Source: UBA2779 sp965232165
GTDB taxonomy: Bacteria; Spirochaetota; Spirochaetia; DSM-2461
DNA: 64,000 bases
Assembly (NCBI GenBank): GCA_965232165.1
Contig: CBDDOY010000001.1
Location: 744,001 to 808,000 of the forward strand
Reading direction: 5' to 3'
Part shown: in pieces, positions 33,214-43,400 of the stretch
How the letters are laid out: each line of letters starts with the position of its first letter
How positions within the stretch are numbered: the stretch's first letter is position 1
The notes under the pieces: generated by a model
The model's input: the letters and a program-made list of their open reading frames with translations, nothing else
Told to the model about the DNA's origin: nothing
The model's database searches: none
Program-made: the position numbers and the translations under genes

Positions 33214-34218
33214 TTATGGACGCGCAATAACCTTCCACTCACCGTTGTCTTTCATCTCTACGAAAAATATTAGATAATTCACGTTGTCCAGGTCTGCCTT
33301 TTCCATGCGGTCAATATGTCCCATAAACAAATAGGTTCCTGTGCTGGGTTTCCACTTCCGTGCGGCTTCAAACCATTCTGGGAACAATTCTTCATAAACA
33401 TCCATGGCATAAAGCTTGTAGTCAAAACGGAGCTTGTATTCGTCAATGGTCGATATACCGGGTATTTGTGCCGGCGGAGCATTGCTGTACTTCTGATAAG
33501 GCTTCCCGTCGCGCAGAGAGTATACCGTTTTGTCATGAGACCGGTAATAGGATGCCAGGTCTCCTGTTAGACAGTAATCGACAAATTCGAGCGCGAATTC
33601 CAGAGCGGCTTCAGGACCGTTTCCATAAGGGAGGGTTTTGGGATTCAAGAGATTGACCGACAAGGGCTGTGTGTAGGCTAACTGGACAGACGGCTCATTC
33701 TGATTAGGCTGTGTCGTATCCGGCACGACATCCCATGCTTCCATTGCAACTGAGTACAGTTTGCCTTGAAGAGGAATCCGCGGCGAGGCTATGAGTTTGG
33801 CTTCGACGATGCTTCGGCCGCCGGAGTCCACCTGGCGTCTCGGGTCTTCAAACCAGTTGCTGTATGCCTCGGCTGTCCGCTGCGCATTCTGCGTCCAGGG
33901 ATGGGTGAAGATCGATTTGCCTGTCTGATTGCGAATTCTGATTTGAACTGTTGCCGGCCCGCCGGATCCCTGATGCTCATAACGGCTGCGCAGCCGCCAT
34001 AACCGGGCGGATTTCTTGATAACGGTGTGATCGTCAATCGATGTCCAATCTATGACAGCGATAATGGTCCAGCCGCGTGAGCTGTCGAGGTATACCGGCG
34101 GAGTGCCCGTATTCCCGAATATTGTCAAAGTTTCCGTGAGTATGGTTTGTTTTTCTTCCGCAAATAAGGAACACACGGTGATGAGCAATGCTATCAGCGT
34201 AAATAGATGTTTCTTCAT
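33214..34218 (-). CDS. secreted hypothetical protein
   Basis: 334 residues with a typical signal peptide (MKKHLFTLIALLITVCSLFA, cleavage about residue 20). The mature part contains many beta-type strands, with VQIRIRNQTGKSIF and SVAMEAWDVVPD in the first half and aromatic-rich LYAMDVYEELFPEWFEAARK in the second. No lipobox Cys, so probably periplasmic or exported. I do not recognise a domain. It is intact between two IS481-type copies and has no operon partner. Confidence 0.75.
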   Translation of the reverse strand: MKKHLFTLIALLITVCSLFAEEKQTILTETLTIFGNTGTPPVYLDSSRGWTIIAVIDWTSIDDHTVIKKSARLWRLRSRYEHQGSGGPATVQIRIRNQTGKSIFTHPWTQNAQRTAEAYSNWFEDPRRQVDSGGRSIVEAKLIASPRIPLQGKLYSVAMEAWDVVPDTTQPNQNEPSVQLAYTQPLSVNLLNPKTLPYGNGPEAALEFALEFVDYCLTGDLASYYRSHDKTVYSLRDGKPYQKYSNAPPAQIPGISTIDEYKLRFDYKLYAMDVYEELFPEWFEAARKWKPSTGTYLFMGHIDRMEKADLDNVNYLIFFVEMKDNGEWKVIARP

Positions 34219-34465
34219 TGATTGCCTCCATTAGCAAGTATCGGCGATAAATTTGCATGTGTTAAAGGGATTGATTCGCCCAAGGATTCCTGGAAGCAGT
34301 CATGAATCCGGCAAAGAGGCTGGTTCCAGAATGCTGTACGCAGCGTAATTCTAAAGGGTGGCTGAAGACTCCCCGCCAGGTTCTTGACTCGAGCTTTTCC
34401 GCCTGCCAAAGGCAGACTGAAATCTCTCCGTCAGTGGTACGGGTTCAGGACATAGGTAACAGATT

Positions 34466-35812
34466 TCAAGGTTCAGAAGAGGCATCACACCCCACTTCTT
34501 GTGGAGGTAAGTTTTTCTGATTGAAAGGCTTGAAACCATAGGTTTCTCTGTCGATCAATCCCAGCTCAATATAATGGGCACCTCTAAAAAACCTTATTTC
34601 GTTTTTGGCTTGATCTTTTTCCTCGCTGCTGCGTTGTCAAAATGCTCATGTAGCTTAAGCTAGCTCCGCTTTTGCCGCCTTGCATCAAGAAAAAATCTCT
34701 GCGCCAAATTCCAAAAACGGTTTTTTAGAGGTTGCCTAATCAAAATAGATCGAGAAGAACGATTCATCAAGATCTGTGATTCCAATTGTTTCCCCCGCAA
34801 GAGCCGTACTGATATAAATACTGCTGCGGTCCAGTTTCAAACAGCCCGAACGCGAGAGTTTCCGTACCCTGTAAAATAACGGATACCCGATTTCAGTCTT
34901 TTCAGATGTATACACTTTCTTTGACTTTTGGTACACATCTCCCGGACATTTCATACCCAGCTTCTCATGAGGTCTGACCGTGTTGAACTCATGCCGCCAC
35001 AAATCAGGCGCTTTCTGAATTTCCAAAGCGTCTGATTTAATCTGCTTCTGGATATCGGCTTTGATATCCCTGTGCATTCTTTCGTGTCCTCCATTCTGAG
35101 ACGGCCTGCCCGGATCGATCCGCTCCAGTTGAATTCCAAGTGAAATCCGCCAGGCCGAAAGCCTTGTAAGACCTCTGACAGAGACGGCGCCGGCAAAGGG
35201 GCTTCCGTTATCGCTTTTGATGATTTTGGGCAGGCCGTAGAGCTTGAAAGTCCTCTCAAAAGCACTTTTAACGTCCTCTGTGCGGGTTGAGCCGAGTATT
35301 CCCGCCTCCAAAACGAAACAGCTGAACTCGTCACGGACAGTTAGCGGCTCACACCGTGAGCGATCTTTGGAGTACCGCCGGCCCTTGAAGTCAACAGTCC
35401 AGATATCGTTGGGAGCCAGCGCCTGATGAGGCGCATTGATTCGTTCCACAGGGGTTGTTTTACGGTATTTTCTTTCCTGGACAAACCCGCTTTTTTTCAA
35501 GACTCTTTTGACACTGCTCAACGAAATGGCATCATTGGCCCTGTTCAAATACAGGGCATGAATTTTCTTCGGTCCCCGCCTGGGATGATCTTTCTTCAAC
35601 CGGATAATCCTGCAGACAGCCGCTTCTTCCAGCTGATTCGGACTTACCCTGGGCTGTCGGGATTGATCTTCCAGCCCTTCAAAGCCGTCCTCTGTGAACC
35701 GGTTCATCCACTTGTAACCAGTTTTTCGGCTAATTCCGTACTCTAAGCATAAACTGCTGAAGTTCTGCTTTCCCTGCTGAACTCGAATAACGAATTCTTC
35801 TTTCAAATCCAT
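34466..35812 (-). pseudogene. IS481-family transposase, C-terminus displaced by an R2 insertion
   Basis: DDE transposase with an N-terminal HTH (LCLEYGISRKTGYKWMNRF) and catalytic residues in IWTVDFKG, KSDNGSPFAG and GGHERMHRDIK. The frame that exists today begins at ATG 35812 and stops at 34736, at the border of the R2 element. If R2 plus one copy of the flanking TAAT is removed (165 bases), the frame continues for a further 36 codons (YIELGLIDRETYG and on) to a TGA at 34466, just inside the terminal repeat, giving 393 residues. So R2 inserted into an intact transposase gene. Catalytic residues remain in the truncated form. Confidence 0.85.
34576..34736 (+). repeat. MITE-like repeat R2, copy with clear TAAT target duplication
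   Basis: 161 bases from GGGCACCTCTAAAAAACC to GGTTTTTTAGAGGTTGCC, flanked by TAAT at 34572-34575 and 34737-34740. Removal of element plus one TAAT restores the transposase reading frame, which shows both the exact borders and the duplication. Confidence 0.92.
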
Positions 35813-35899
35813 GGTATTTCTCTCCTGCCAAGGCATGCTCCCGCCTCCAAGGTGTTACCATGCTCGGCTAAAAGTGTTACCTATGTCCTGAACCTCGAG

Positions 35900-35923
35900 T
35901 GTTGCCTATGTCTTGACCCCTCC
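35900..35923 (+). mobile_element. second IS481-type end remnant
   Basis: TGTTGCCTATGTCTTGACCC lies five bases outside the terminal repeat of the intact-length element, in the same orientation. It matches the variant end at 33121-33146, so an element end was already here or a second copy inserted beside it. Confidence 0.6.
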
Positions 35924-36395
35924 ACCTATGGATATGCTCCTTCTCATTCTCCTGCAACTCACCAGACAAAATGGCTGCAATCACTTCATCCAATACCCAC
36001 ACTACTTCTTTGCCCTTGAATACTGTATAAAGCATTTTCAGCATATCGTAGTGCTCAGAGCTTCCCATCTCGTACAATGCCGCCGCTTTCTTCGCCGGGG
36101 CAATCGCCTGGTCATACATGGTTAAGGCATTCAGGGTTTTGGCGCTGTGCAGTGCAGCCTCTTTGTCATCGGGATACTTGGCCTGCAGATCAAGGAGGGC
36201 ATCAACCGGCTTTTGCGTCTGCCCCTTATAGAGATAGGCAATGGACTCCAGAATCAGGACTTCCTTGTAGCACTCGCCTTTTGAGTACTGGGCCTTTAAC
36301 TTATCAATCACGCCAAACAATTCATCTACCCGTCCTGGGTCCTTGGAATAATCAATGCCCAGATTGGAGAGGGATATGCCGTGAGGGGGCGGTCC
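35924..36395 (-). pseudogene. TPR-like protein fragment, truncated at both ends
   Basis: Open frame without a credible start. It encodes LSNLGIDYSKDPGRVDELFG, then IAYLYKGQTQKPVDALLDLQ, AKYPDDKEAALHSAKTLNAL and YDQAIAPAKKAAALYE, a pattern of paired helices like tetratricopeptide repeats. A stop codon at 36396-36398 closes the frame upstream, and the IS481-type end cuts the C-terminus, where the frame reads through IS sequence (WRGQDIGNT). The gene was probably larger. Confidence 0.6.
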
Positions 36396-36541
36396 CTAGA
36401 GATTCCTCTGGTAAAAGTTGAGATCGTTCTTCCAATGAATATGGTTACTATACGCAATGTGCGTTCACCGCACAGGCAGATAATCCACAACTCACAACTT
36501 AATGATGCGCTGCCTGAAGAAGCGCCAGCAATTCTATGCAA

Positions 36542-37079
36542 GGGCGCCTCTAAAAAACAGCTTTAGGAAATTGACAAAGAAATTAAGGCAACCTCCCCTG
36601 GTATGAGCCTGAATCAGAATACACCAATCATTTTTCTTCAGGAGAGGGAGCCCCGCGAAATCAGAGTCTAATTTATCCGCAGATTACGCAGATTTTCGCA
36701 GATTAAAACTGAGTCTTTTGTGTTGGAGTGATTTTTGCCCAAAGTTGATAAGTAGACCTTTGTGTAGGCTGGATGGCTTGAGGGAATTCAACACCTGAGC
36801 CTCCTCGGTTCCTGTTACGGCCATCGTGATGAATTTGGCTAAATAAGGACACCATAAACCCCATAGGAAGTATATCCGGGCTAATTCAAAAACTCTCTAA
36901 ATGGGGGTTCTTTCAAAAATCGGTTTGGGAAAGAGTTCTTTATGTGTTTTTGACAACCATCTACGCTAAAGAGGGAATCCCAAAAGCCGGTGCTCTTGGA
37001 ATTCCCTCTTAATTCTAAAAAATCGCACTTTAGCGGCAGCCTGCGCTGCCGCTAAAGCAATTGTTAAATAGATAAATAG
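36542..37079. repeat. duplicated intergenic block A (partial R2, spacer and terminators)
   Basis: About 540 bases nearly identical to 39923-40441. It starts with the left 45 bases of R2 (GGGCGCCTCTAAAAAACAGC), continues with a spacer that contains no gene (for example CCGCAGATTACGCAGATTTT) and ends at the stop codon of the lipoprotein gene with two hairpins. Differences between the copies are few, with a gap of about 15 bases near 36926. Confidence 0.88.
36969..37057 (-). terminator. double hairpin downstream of lipoprotein gene A
   Basis: First stem AAGAGGGAAT (36969-36978) / ATTCCCTCTT (37001-37010); second a perfect 13-base stem CTTTAGCGGCAGC, loop CTGC, GCTGCCGCTAAAG (37028-37057). They lie just after the gene's stop on the minus strand and fit transcription termination. 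Copy B has the equivalents at 40335-40370 and 40390-40419, the latter with one mismatch. Confidence 0.6.
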
Positions 37080-38801
37080 TTAAAAAGCCCGCACCGCACG
37101 GACAGGCCTGACCTCGCTCTTGTCGGCGGTGCTCTGGGTGCCACCGCTGAAGAGGAGCTGCCTCGACGCTTGGGCGGCACTGTGCTCCGACGAGGACCAG
37201 TAGTATGAAGACTGGAAACCACCTACTGAAGTTTTCTGCTTATACAACTCATTCAGTTCATCCTTGGACGGCAAAAACCAGTCGTTCATCTCTCCAAATA
37301 TGAAGTCAGCACATGCCTTTGCCGCATAGTCTTCTGTGAAACCGGCACCATCCATAGCTACAATGATAGCCCCTGTGTTGGATTCTCCGGTTCCTATGGC
37401 TTCACCTGTTGTCACACTTGTCGTAGTATCACCCCATTTATAAGTACCAGGAAGATCACTGGGGGCCGCCTCCAGATAGCGCCATTCGTCAGTGATTGAG
37501 CCCTTATCGTAGAACACTATGCCTCCGGCGGGGCCGGTACTGCCTATGCCATATTTGACTTCAATAGTGACCTCCTTCGTTACCGTTCCTGCATAACTGC
37601 CAGTACCGCTCATCGCTATTGTTACTGATACAGCTTCGGTTGTTAGCTGATCTGGTGTGCCCGAAATCTCGCCTGAGCCTGAATCTAAATTCAGTCCAGA
37701 AGGCAGGGTACCGCTTGATATGGAAAAGGTTCCCGTGGCTCCCTGCGGATCTATCGTTGGGGTAACACTCGTTATAGCTACGTCCTTAGTACCGATAATT
37801 GCCCCATAGCCTATGCTCTTAATGCCTTCCTTTACGGTAATGGCAATGCTGTCTGATTTGGCGTTGTCAGAGTCCGATGTCACGGTAATCGCAATTGGGC
37901 CGCCAACCGCGACTGGTGTAACCAGGCCAGAGGCATCAACGGTTGCCTTGCTTGTATCGCCGGAACTCCAGATTAGGCCCTTGTTGGTGGCATCGTTTGG
38001 CTCAACGGTTGCGCTCAGTTGCAGGGTTCCACCCATGGTAACAACTGTTGTTGCTTTGTCATCAATGGCTACGCTGGTTACGGCTACTGGCGGTGTGGCT
38101 GAACCCTCGGTGGATGCCGCACCTTCACCAGTGGCATTCGAAGCGGTTACGATGAAGAATACCGCTTCGCCGTTTGTCAGTCCTGTTATGGTGTAGGTGG
38201 TGTTAGTGGTGTCAGTTACATCCGCTTTTTTATCGTCGGAACGTGTGAAACCTGTGGAATCACCCCAGTATACGGTGTACTTGGTGATGGTACCTTCGGA
38301 ACCATCACCATTAATGATTCCCTTATCGATTGGGGCCGTCCAGTTTACTTCAACCTGCCCATCTCCGGCAGTTGAACCGCTGAAGGCGGGCGCACCGGGA
38401 GCTCTGTTTGCTTCAACGGTATCTTTCTTAATCACCGTCAGAGTGAAGTCTTTTGTGTCGCTTGCACTATTCTTTGTTATCGTCGCGGTGAGAGTGACAG
38501 ACGCATCGGCAGCATTAGCAGCCGGGCGGGTAACCGCTCCGTTATTGGCGATGACGGCGGTATCGCTACTGACCCACGTTATGGTGGTTCCGTTGTCTCC
38601 GGTAGTCGGCAGGGTCATATCCTGGGTTACCGAAGCTGCGCTGTCTGTACCTGCGTAGCCAATGACCAGTGCGGCCTTATCAGCAGCTACCGAATCCAGA
38701 TCACTCAATCCCTCACTTGTTGCGGAACAGCCTCCCAATCCAATGAGGACGAGAAATCCGAAGAGCGCCACCAGGGGTACCGCTCTTGTTAATTGATTCA
38801 T
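37080..38801 (-). CDS. lipoprotein with Ig-like and FN3 repeats and C-terminal DUF1566/Lcl domain (copy A)
   Basis: 573 residues from ATG 38801 (AAGGAGG nine bases upstream). Lipoprotein signal peptide ending LIGLGGC, so lipidated at Cys25. Domains in order: atrophied-type bacterial Ig domain (about 30-125, TITWVSSDTAVIANNGAVT), fibronectin type III (about 135-235), BIG2-type Ig domain (about 236-320, SVAIDDKATTVVTMGGTLQL), another Ig-like domain (about 325-410), and a C-terminal DUF1566 domain (GPAGGIVFYDKG, WRYLEAAPSD, DWFLPSKDELNELYKQK, YYWSSSE, VRPVRAVRAF). Such proteins are common surface lipoproteins in treponemes; function is unknown, adhesion or sugar binding is conceivable. It is a paralogue of 40442-44095. 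Confidence 0.85.
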   Translation of the reverse strand: MNQLTRAVPLVALFGFLVLIGLGGCSATSEGLSDLDSVAADKAALVIGYAGTDSAASVTQDMTLPTTGDNGTTITWVSSDTAVIANNGAVTRPAANAADASVTLTATITKNSASDTKDFTLTVIKKDTVEANRAPGAPAFSGSTAGDGQVEVNWTAPIDKGIINGDGSEGTITKYTVYWGDSTGFTRSDDKKADVTDTTNTTYTITGLTNGEAVFFIVTASNATGEGAASTEGSATPPVAVTSVAIDDKATTVVTMGGTLQLSATVEPNDATNKGLIWSSGDTSKATVDASGLVTPVAVGGPIAITVTSDSDNAKSDSIAITVKEGIKSIGYGAIIGTKDVAITSVTPTIDPQGATGTFSISSGTLPSGLNLDSGSGEISGTPDQLTTEAVSVTIAMSGTGSYAGTVTKEVTIEVKYGIGSTGPAGGIVFYDKGSITDEWRYLEAAPSDLPGTYKWGDTTTSVTTGEAIGTGESNTGAIIVAMDGAGFTEDYAAKACADFIFGEMNDWFLPSKDELNELYKQKTSVGGFQSSYYWSSSEHSAAQASRQLLFSGGTQSTADKSEVRPVRAVRAF

Positions 38802-38855
38802 ATTTATGAACCTCCTTATAAAATTATACAGAAGACTATCAGACTTCACTGATAA
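38802..38855 (-). promoter_or_regulatory. 5' leader conserved between the two lipoprotein genes
   Basis: About 50 bases (ribosome site AAGGAGG and upstream TATACAGAAGACTATCAGACTT on the plus strand in reverse sense) are the same before both lipoprotein genes (compare 44096-44147). In copy A an R2 element begins at 38862, in copy B an R3 fragment begins at about 44150, so the original promoter may have been cut off in both. Confidence 0.5.
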
Positions 38856-38861
38856 CGTCAA

Positions 38862-39050
38862 GGCAACCTCTAAAAAACCGTTTTTGGAATTTGGCGCAGT
38901 TGCGGTGTCTTCCTCGGGCTACGCCCTGTGGCGGTGTGTTCCTCGGAGCTTTGCTCCTGCGGTACGCACCTGCTTACGTGAGCATTTTGGCAACGCGGCA
39001 GTAGGGAAAAAGATCAAGCCAAAAACGAAATAAGGTTTTTTGAGGTGCCC
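38862..39050 (+). repeat. MITE-like repeat R2, copy enlarged to about 189 bases
   Basis: GGCAACCTCTAAAAAACCG at the left and GGTTTTTTGAGGTGCCC at the right. The middle contains about 30 extra bases relative to the 161-base copies (around CGGAGCTTTGCTCCTGCGG, itself a small hairpin). It lies upstream of lipoprotein gene A. Confidence 0.85.
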
Positions 39051-39345
39051 TTGAGCGAAACTTCAGTGTTCCCCACCTTGTCACAAAATATCCCTTTGGA
39101 AAATCCCTTATCTCACAGCACAGAGGATGGTTCACTGGCATTGAGTACGCTATTTCATAAAGGCATTGGCCAATACGGGGCAGTTCCGGCAGCGCCCGGC
39201 ATCTCTGAGCCTGCTGTGAGAAGGTGCCCCGTGATTCCAAGCATAACAATCTTGGGAACACTTAAAAGCACTTCTACGGCTCGCCATTCGTCCAATTGCA
39301 TGAAAAACAGGAAAAGGGCATTATGTAACAAAGGAGATGAAGAAT

Positions 39346-39903
39346 ATGAAATGCAAGAAGAAAATGATACTATTGACAATGCTTCTCCTGGGAGGAATGA
39401 CGGTCATGAATGCAGAAGGCTTCTATGATTTGAGGGCTCGGAAAATTGACGGCTCCATGCTTGATTTCAGCGCCTTGCGGGGGCGCAAAGTGATGATTGT
39501 CAACACCGCCTCGAGATGCGGATTCACGCCGCAGTATGCCGGTCTCCAGGAGCTGCACGAAAAATACGGCGATACGGGATTTGCCATCATTGGATTCCCC
39601 TCCAATGATTTTCTGGGCCAGGAGCCGGGCAGCAATGAGGGTATTCAGGCTTTTTGTTCACAGAACTACGGCGTTACCTTTACTATGATGGAAAAAATAA
39701 CTGTGAAAAAATCGGCGAAACAACACCCTGTCTACCAATGGCTTACTCGGAAGGTCAATAACGGATTTTCTAATAACAAGGTGAAATGGAATTTTCAGAA
39801 ATACCTAGTCGATGAATCCGGTCAGCTTGTGCGAGTGTTGCCGCCTCGGACAGAACCCACCGATGCATCCACTGTGAAATGGATAACCGGAGATGCGGAT
39901 TGA
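39346..39903 (+). CDS. glutathione peroxidase-family protein, exported
   Basis: Thiol peroxidase of the GPx family, 185 residues from ATG 39346 (AAAGGAG upstream; an ATG three codons earlier is too close to it). A signal peptide (KKKMILLTMLLLGGMTVMNA) suggests a periplasmic location. Catalytic Cys58 is in NTASRCGFTPQY, followed by GFPSNDFLGQEPG and KWNFQKYLVD with the conserved Trp-Asn-Phe. A Cys rather than selenocysteine is encoded. Many bacterial GPx use thioredoxin rather than glutathione. It is the only gene between the two halves of a segmental duplication. Confidence 0.92.
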   Translation: MKCKKKMILLTMLLLGGMTVMNAEGFYDLRARKIDGSMLDFSALRGRKVMIVNTASRCGFTPQYAGLQELHEKYGDTGFAIIGFPSNDFLGQEPGSNEGIQAFCSQNYGVTFTMMEKITVKKSAKQHPVYQWLTRKVNNGFSNNKVKWNFQKYLVDESGQLVRVLPPRTEPTDASTVKWITGDAD

Positions 39904-39922
39904 TCTGAAATTTACAGTTCAA

Positions 39923-40441
39923 GGGCACCTCTAAAAAACAGCTTTAGGAAATTGACAAAGAAATTAAGGCAACCTCCCCTGGTATGAGCCTGAATCAGAA
40001 TACACCAATCATTTTTCTTCAGGAGAGGGAGCCCCGCGAAATCAGAGTCTAATTTATCCGCAGATTACGCAGATTTTCGCAGATTAAAACTGAGTCTTTT
40101 GTGTTGGAGTGATTTTTGCCCAAAGTTGATAAGTAGACCTTTGTGTAGGCTGGATGGCTTGAGGGAATTCAACACCTGAGCCTCCTCGGTTCCTGTTACG
40201 GCCATCGTGATGAATTTGGCTAAATAAGGACACCATAAACCCCATAGGAAGTATATCCGGGCTAATTCAAAAACTCTCTAAATGGGGGTTCTTTCAAAAA
40301 TCGGTTGTGTTTTTGACAACCATCTACGTTAAATAGGGAATTCCAAAAGCCGGTGCTCCTGGAATTCCCTCTTAATTCTAAAAATCGCGCTTTAGCGGCA
40401 ACCTGCGCTGCCGCTAAAGCAATTGTTAAATAGATAAATAG
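39923..40441. repeat. duplicated intergenic block B
   Basis: Second copy of the block at 36542-37079: partial R2 (GGGCACCTCTAAAAAACAGC), the same geneless spacer, and two hairpins (40335-40370 and 40390-40419) before the stop of lipoprotein gene B. Here it directly follows the peroxidase gene. Confidence 0.88.
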
Positions 40442-43400
40442 TTAAAAAGCCCTCACCGCACGAACATGGTAATCGTTGTCCTTGCTGCTGCCGGTCTGGT
40501 AGCCATCGTTGAAGGACCGGAACCACGCGTTGCTGGAACTGCTCTCCGACGAGGACCAGAAGTAGTTAGACGCAAAGCCGCCAACTGTATTCTTCTGCTT
40601 ATACAACTCAGCCAGTTCATCCTTGGACGGCAAAAACCAGTCGGCATAGCCGCCCAGATCTAAATCATCACAGATTTTCGCCGCGTAATTACCGTCCCCC
40701 AGTGCCCTAACAATCGCCTCTGTGTTGGCCTTACCGTCCCCTATGCCAGTGGATGTTCCCCCCACAGATGTTCCGTGACCACCCCATTCAACCGAAGTGG
40801 CCTGATCGCTTGTCGCCGCCTCCAGATAGCGCCAACCGTCAGACTCTGAGCCCTTATCGTAGAACACTATGCCTCCGGCGGGGCCGGGGTCGCCAATTTT
40901 GTACACTACCGTCAGTACGAAGTCGACTGTTTCCTCTCCAGTGTAGTTGGAGTTGGTTTCACCGGCAGCCTTCACGGTGTATGTTCCGGTATCGCCTGTA
41001 TCGATCGTGTTTTTTATAGAGACTAGACCGTCGTTATTTATGGTGACGGCATTTACGGCGGCTCCATCTTTCTCTATGCTCAGGCCGTAATCAGTTCCTG
41101 CGGTCAGACCGGCATTGTTGGTGATTGCTACAGAGAAAGTTGTTGCTTGCGAGCCGGTGACAGTTTGGTCACCAATGGAAATAGAGAAGCCCTGCACTTT
41201 TGCAATATCTTTAGGATCGACGGACAGAGTGAAGGTGACCGCTTTCTCGCCATTGTAGTTACCTTTACCGGTGGCCTTTACGGTGTAAGTTCCTGCATCA
41301 TTCACCACGATACTGTCGGCTATGGTGATGGTGCCGTCATTGGCGATTCTGACAGCGCCGGAGCTTACGCCAGTTCCAGTAATGCTCAGGTCGTAGTCGG
41401 TACCCGCGGATAGGCTGCCGCCGACCGTCGCGGTGTGGGTTCCCCCTGTCAATGCCGTTACAGTAGTTGTATCGGTAACAGTGAGGGAGAATTCGGCGGA
41501 ATTCAGGCTAGCGATGGCTATTGCCTTTACCGCAACGGGAACCGTCAGTGTTGCGGTTGTGCCTACAATATAGTTACCATCACCCTCGGCGGCGGTGGCG
41601 GTTACAACGTAATCTCCCGAGTGCTTCACTTCTACGGCGGTACCTACGGTGATGACACCATCGGTATTAATGCTAATGCCGTTACCACTAAGAGTGGTAC
41701 CGTCTTCTGTTGGTGTACCCGTTGTTGCCGCCGCTATGCTGTAGGTGAGGTTAGTTGGCGTGCCTGGTCCGCCGGCCCAGGAGGGAGAGCCTGAATCAAC
41801 CGCTGTGGCATTGAAGTCTCTTGTCAATGCACCTTCATAGGACAGGGTTGCGGTGGAAAGGTCGGACTTAGTCGTTGCCGATTTCTCACTGGATGCCGTG
41901 CTCTTGCCGTGGGTGTTGCTTGCCGTCATGGTAAAGGTGTAGGTCGTGCCGGGATCAAGGTCGGCGATAGTCTCAGTCGTCTCCGATACGCTGACAGACC
42001 GTGTCGCTCCCGAGGTGGGAGCCGGATTTATTGTAATCTCAAGTTTGGTGAGCGCCTCTGGCGTGGTTCCACTGTAGCCTGTCTCTGTTGGTATGGCCCA
42101 TGCAAGGTCAATGCCGCCGGCATCGGTGGGGGTGGCGGATGTTATGCTTGGGCTTTCCGGTTTGGCATTCACCGTCAGGGTGAAGTCCTGCGTAGCGGTT
42201 CCGGTGTAACCCGTTGAGGTGTCCTTAGCCACGGCTTCTACAGTATAAGTACCTATATCCTGTTGCTGAGCACCGGCTTCTATAGTGACAATACCCGTGT
42301 CGGGATCAATGTGAACATGAGCATTTTCCGATAGCTGCGGACGGGCGCTGAAAGAATAGGTAACTTCGCTATCAGGTACAACCCAAGTGGGAGTTATCTC
42401 CGTTTTGGGAGTTGAAGCAAATACATACGTATGGGTGTGCGTTTCAGGATAGCCCGGTTTCACTGTGCTCAGGTCTATTTTCCCTGACTGTGGAGTTCCG
42501 CTTGCCTCATCCGAAAGTTCTCCGTCCCCCTGGTCGGTAACCGCCTGCACCCGGAAGTAGTATGTTGTGCCGTTGGTCAAACCTGTGATTTCCACGCTAG
42601 TGGAAGAATCACTACTCTTATCGATTAATGTTCCAGTTGCCACAAAACCCTGGGTCTCCGAGTAATAGATATTGTAGCCCTGAATCATTCCCACCATGCT
42701 TCCGCTGTAGCCCACATCGGGGGCAGTCCAACCCAGGGTTACTTTTTCATTCCCCGGAGTAGCCGAGACGGAGGTGGGTTTACCGGTCTGCTTGGTGATG
42801 GTAAGGGTTAGCGTGGCCGTCTTGGTGCCTGTATAAGATGTGGAACCGGTCTTGGCCGTGGCCTCTATCGTGTAGTCGCCGGAATCGGCACTGGCGGCAT
42901 TAGTCGTTGCCGTAACTTCCCCTGTATTGGTGTCGATTGTTACATTATCGGGGGTAGCGCCTGTCGGCCTGCTGGTAATGCTATAGTCAACATCGTCCGC
43001 TGGCACAGTCCAGTTCGGCGATGCGGTATTGCCGCTGGTAGCGCCGAAGTCCATGGTGATGGCAGGGTAGCTTAGTTGCATACTCGCTAAATCCTGTTTG
43101 CCCGCCACCGGGGTGGCGCTTGCCGGGTCGGAAAGATCGCCTTCCCCAGAGCCGTTGGAGGCGGTTACGGCGAAGTAATAGGCCGTACCATTGGTTAGAC
43201 TCTCAACGACTTGCGAGAGTGTCATGGTATCCGAAACCTCAACGGAGGTGTCCGAAGTCGTAACAGGATTGTTCTTGGAATAGTAAATTTTGTAACCGGT
43301 AATGGTACCGGCGGCTCCACTGACAGTTCCTTTATCCATCGGGGCCGCCCATGTTATCGTTACCCTGGCATTACCTGCAACGGCCTGTACGTTGGTTGGC

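Larger units (their letters stand above)
34441..35894 (-). mobile_element. IS481-type insertion sequence, interrupted by an R2 element
   Basis: Bounded by inverted repeats GGTTCAGGACATAGGTAACA at 34442-34461 and its complement TGTTACCTATGTCCTGAACC at 35875-35894. It contains one transposase gene on the minus strand, split near its 3' end by R2 (34576-34736). Without R2 the element would be about 1.29 kb. Solo ends of the same family occur at 4778, 28861 and 35900. Confidence 0.88.

Noticed and set aside
36542..37079. Gene in the 540-base duplicated block
   Set aside because: Stop codons occur in all frames in both copies and the conserved parts are hairpins, so I treat it as duplicated spacer with terminators.
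39346..39903. Selenocysteine in the glutathione peroxidase
   Set aside because: The catalytic codon is TGC (Cys) and no UGA occurs in the frame.
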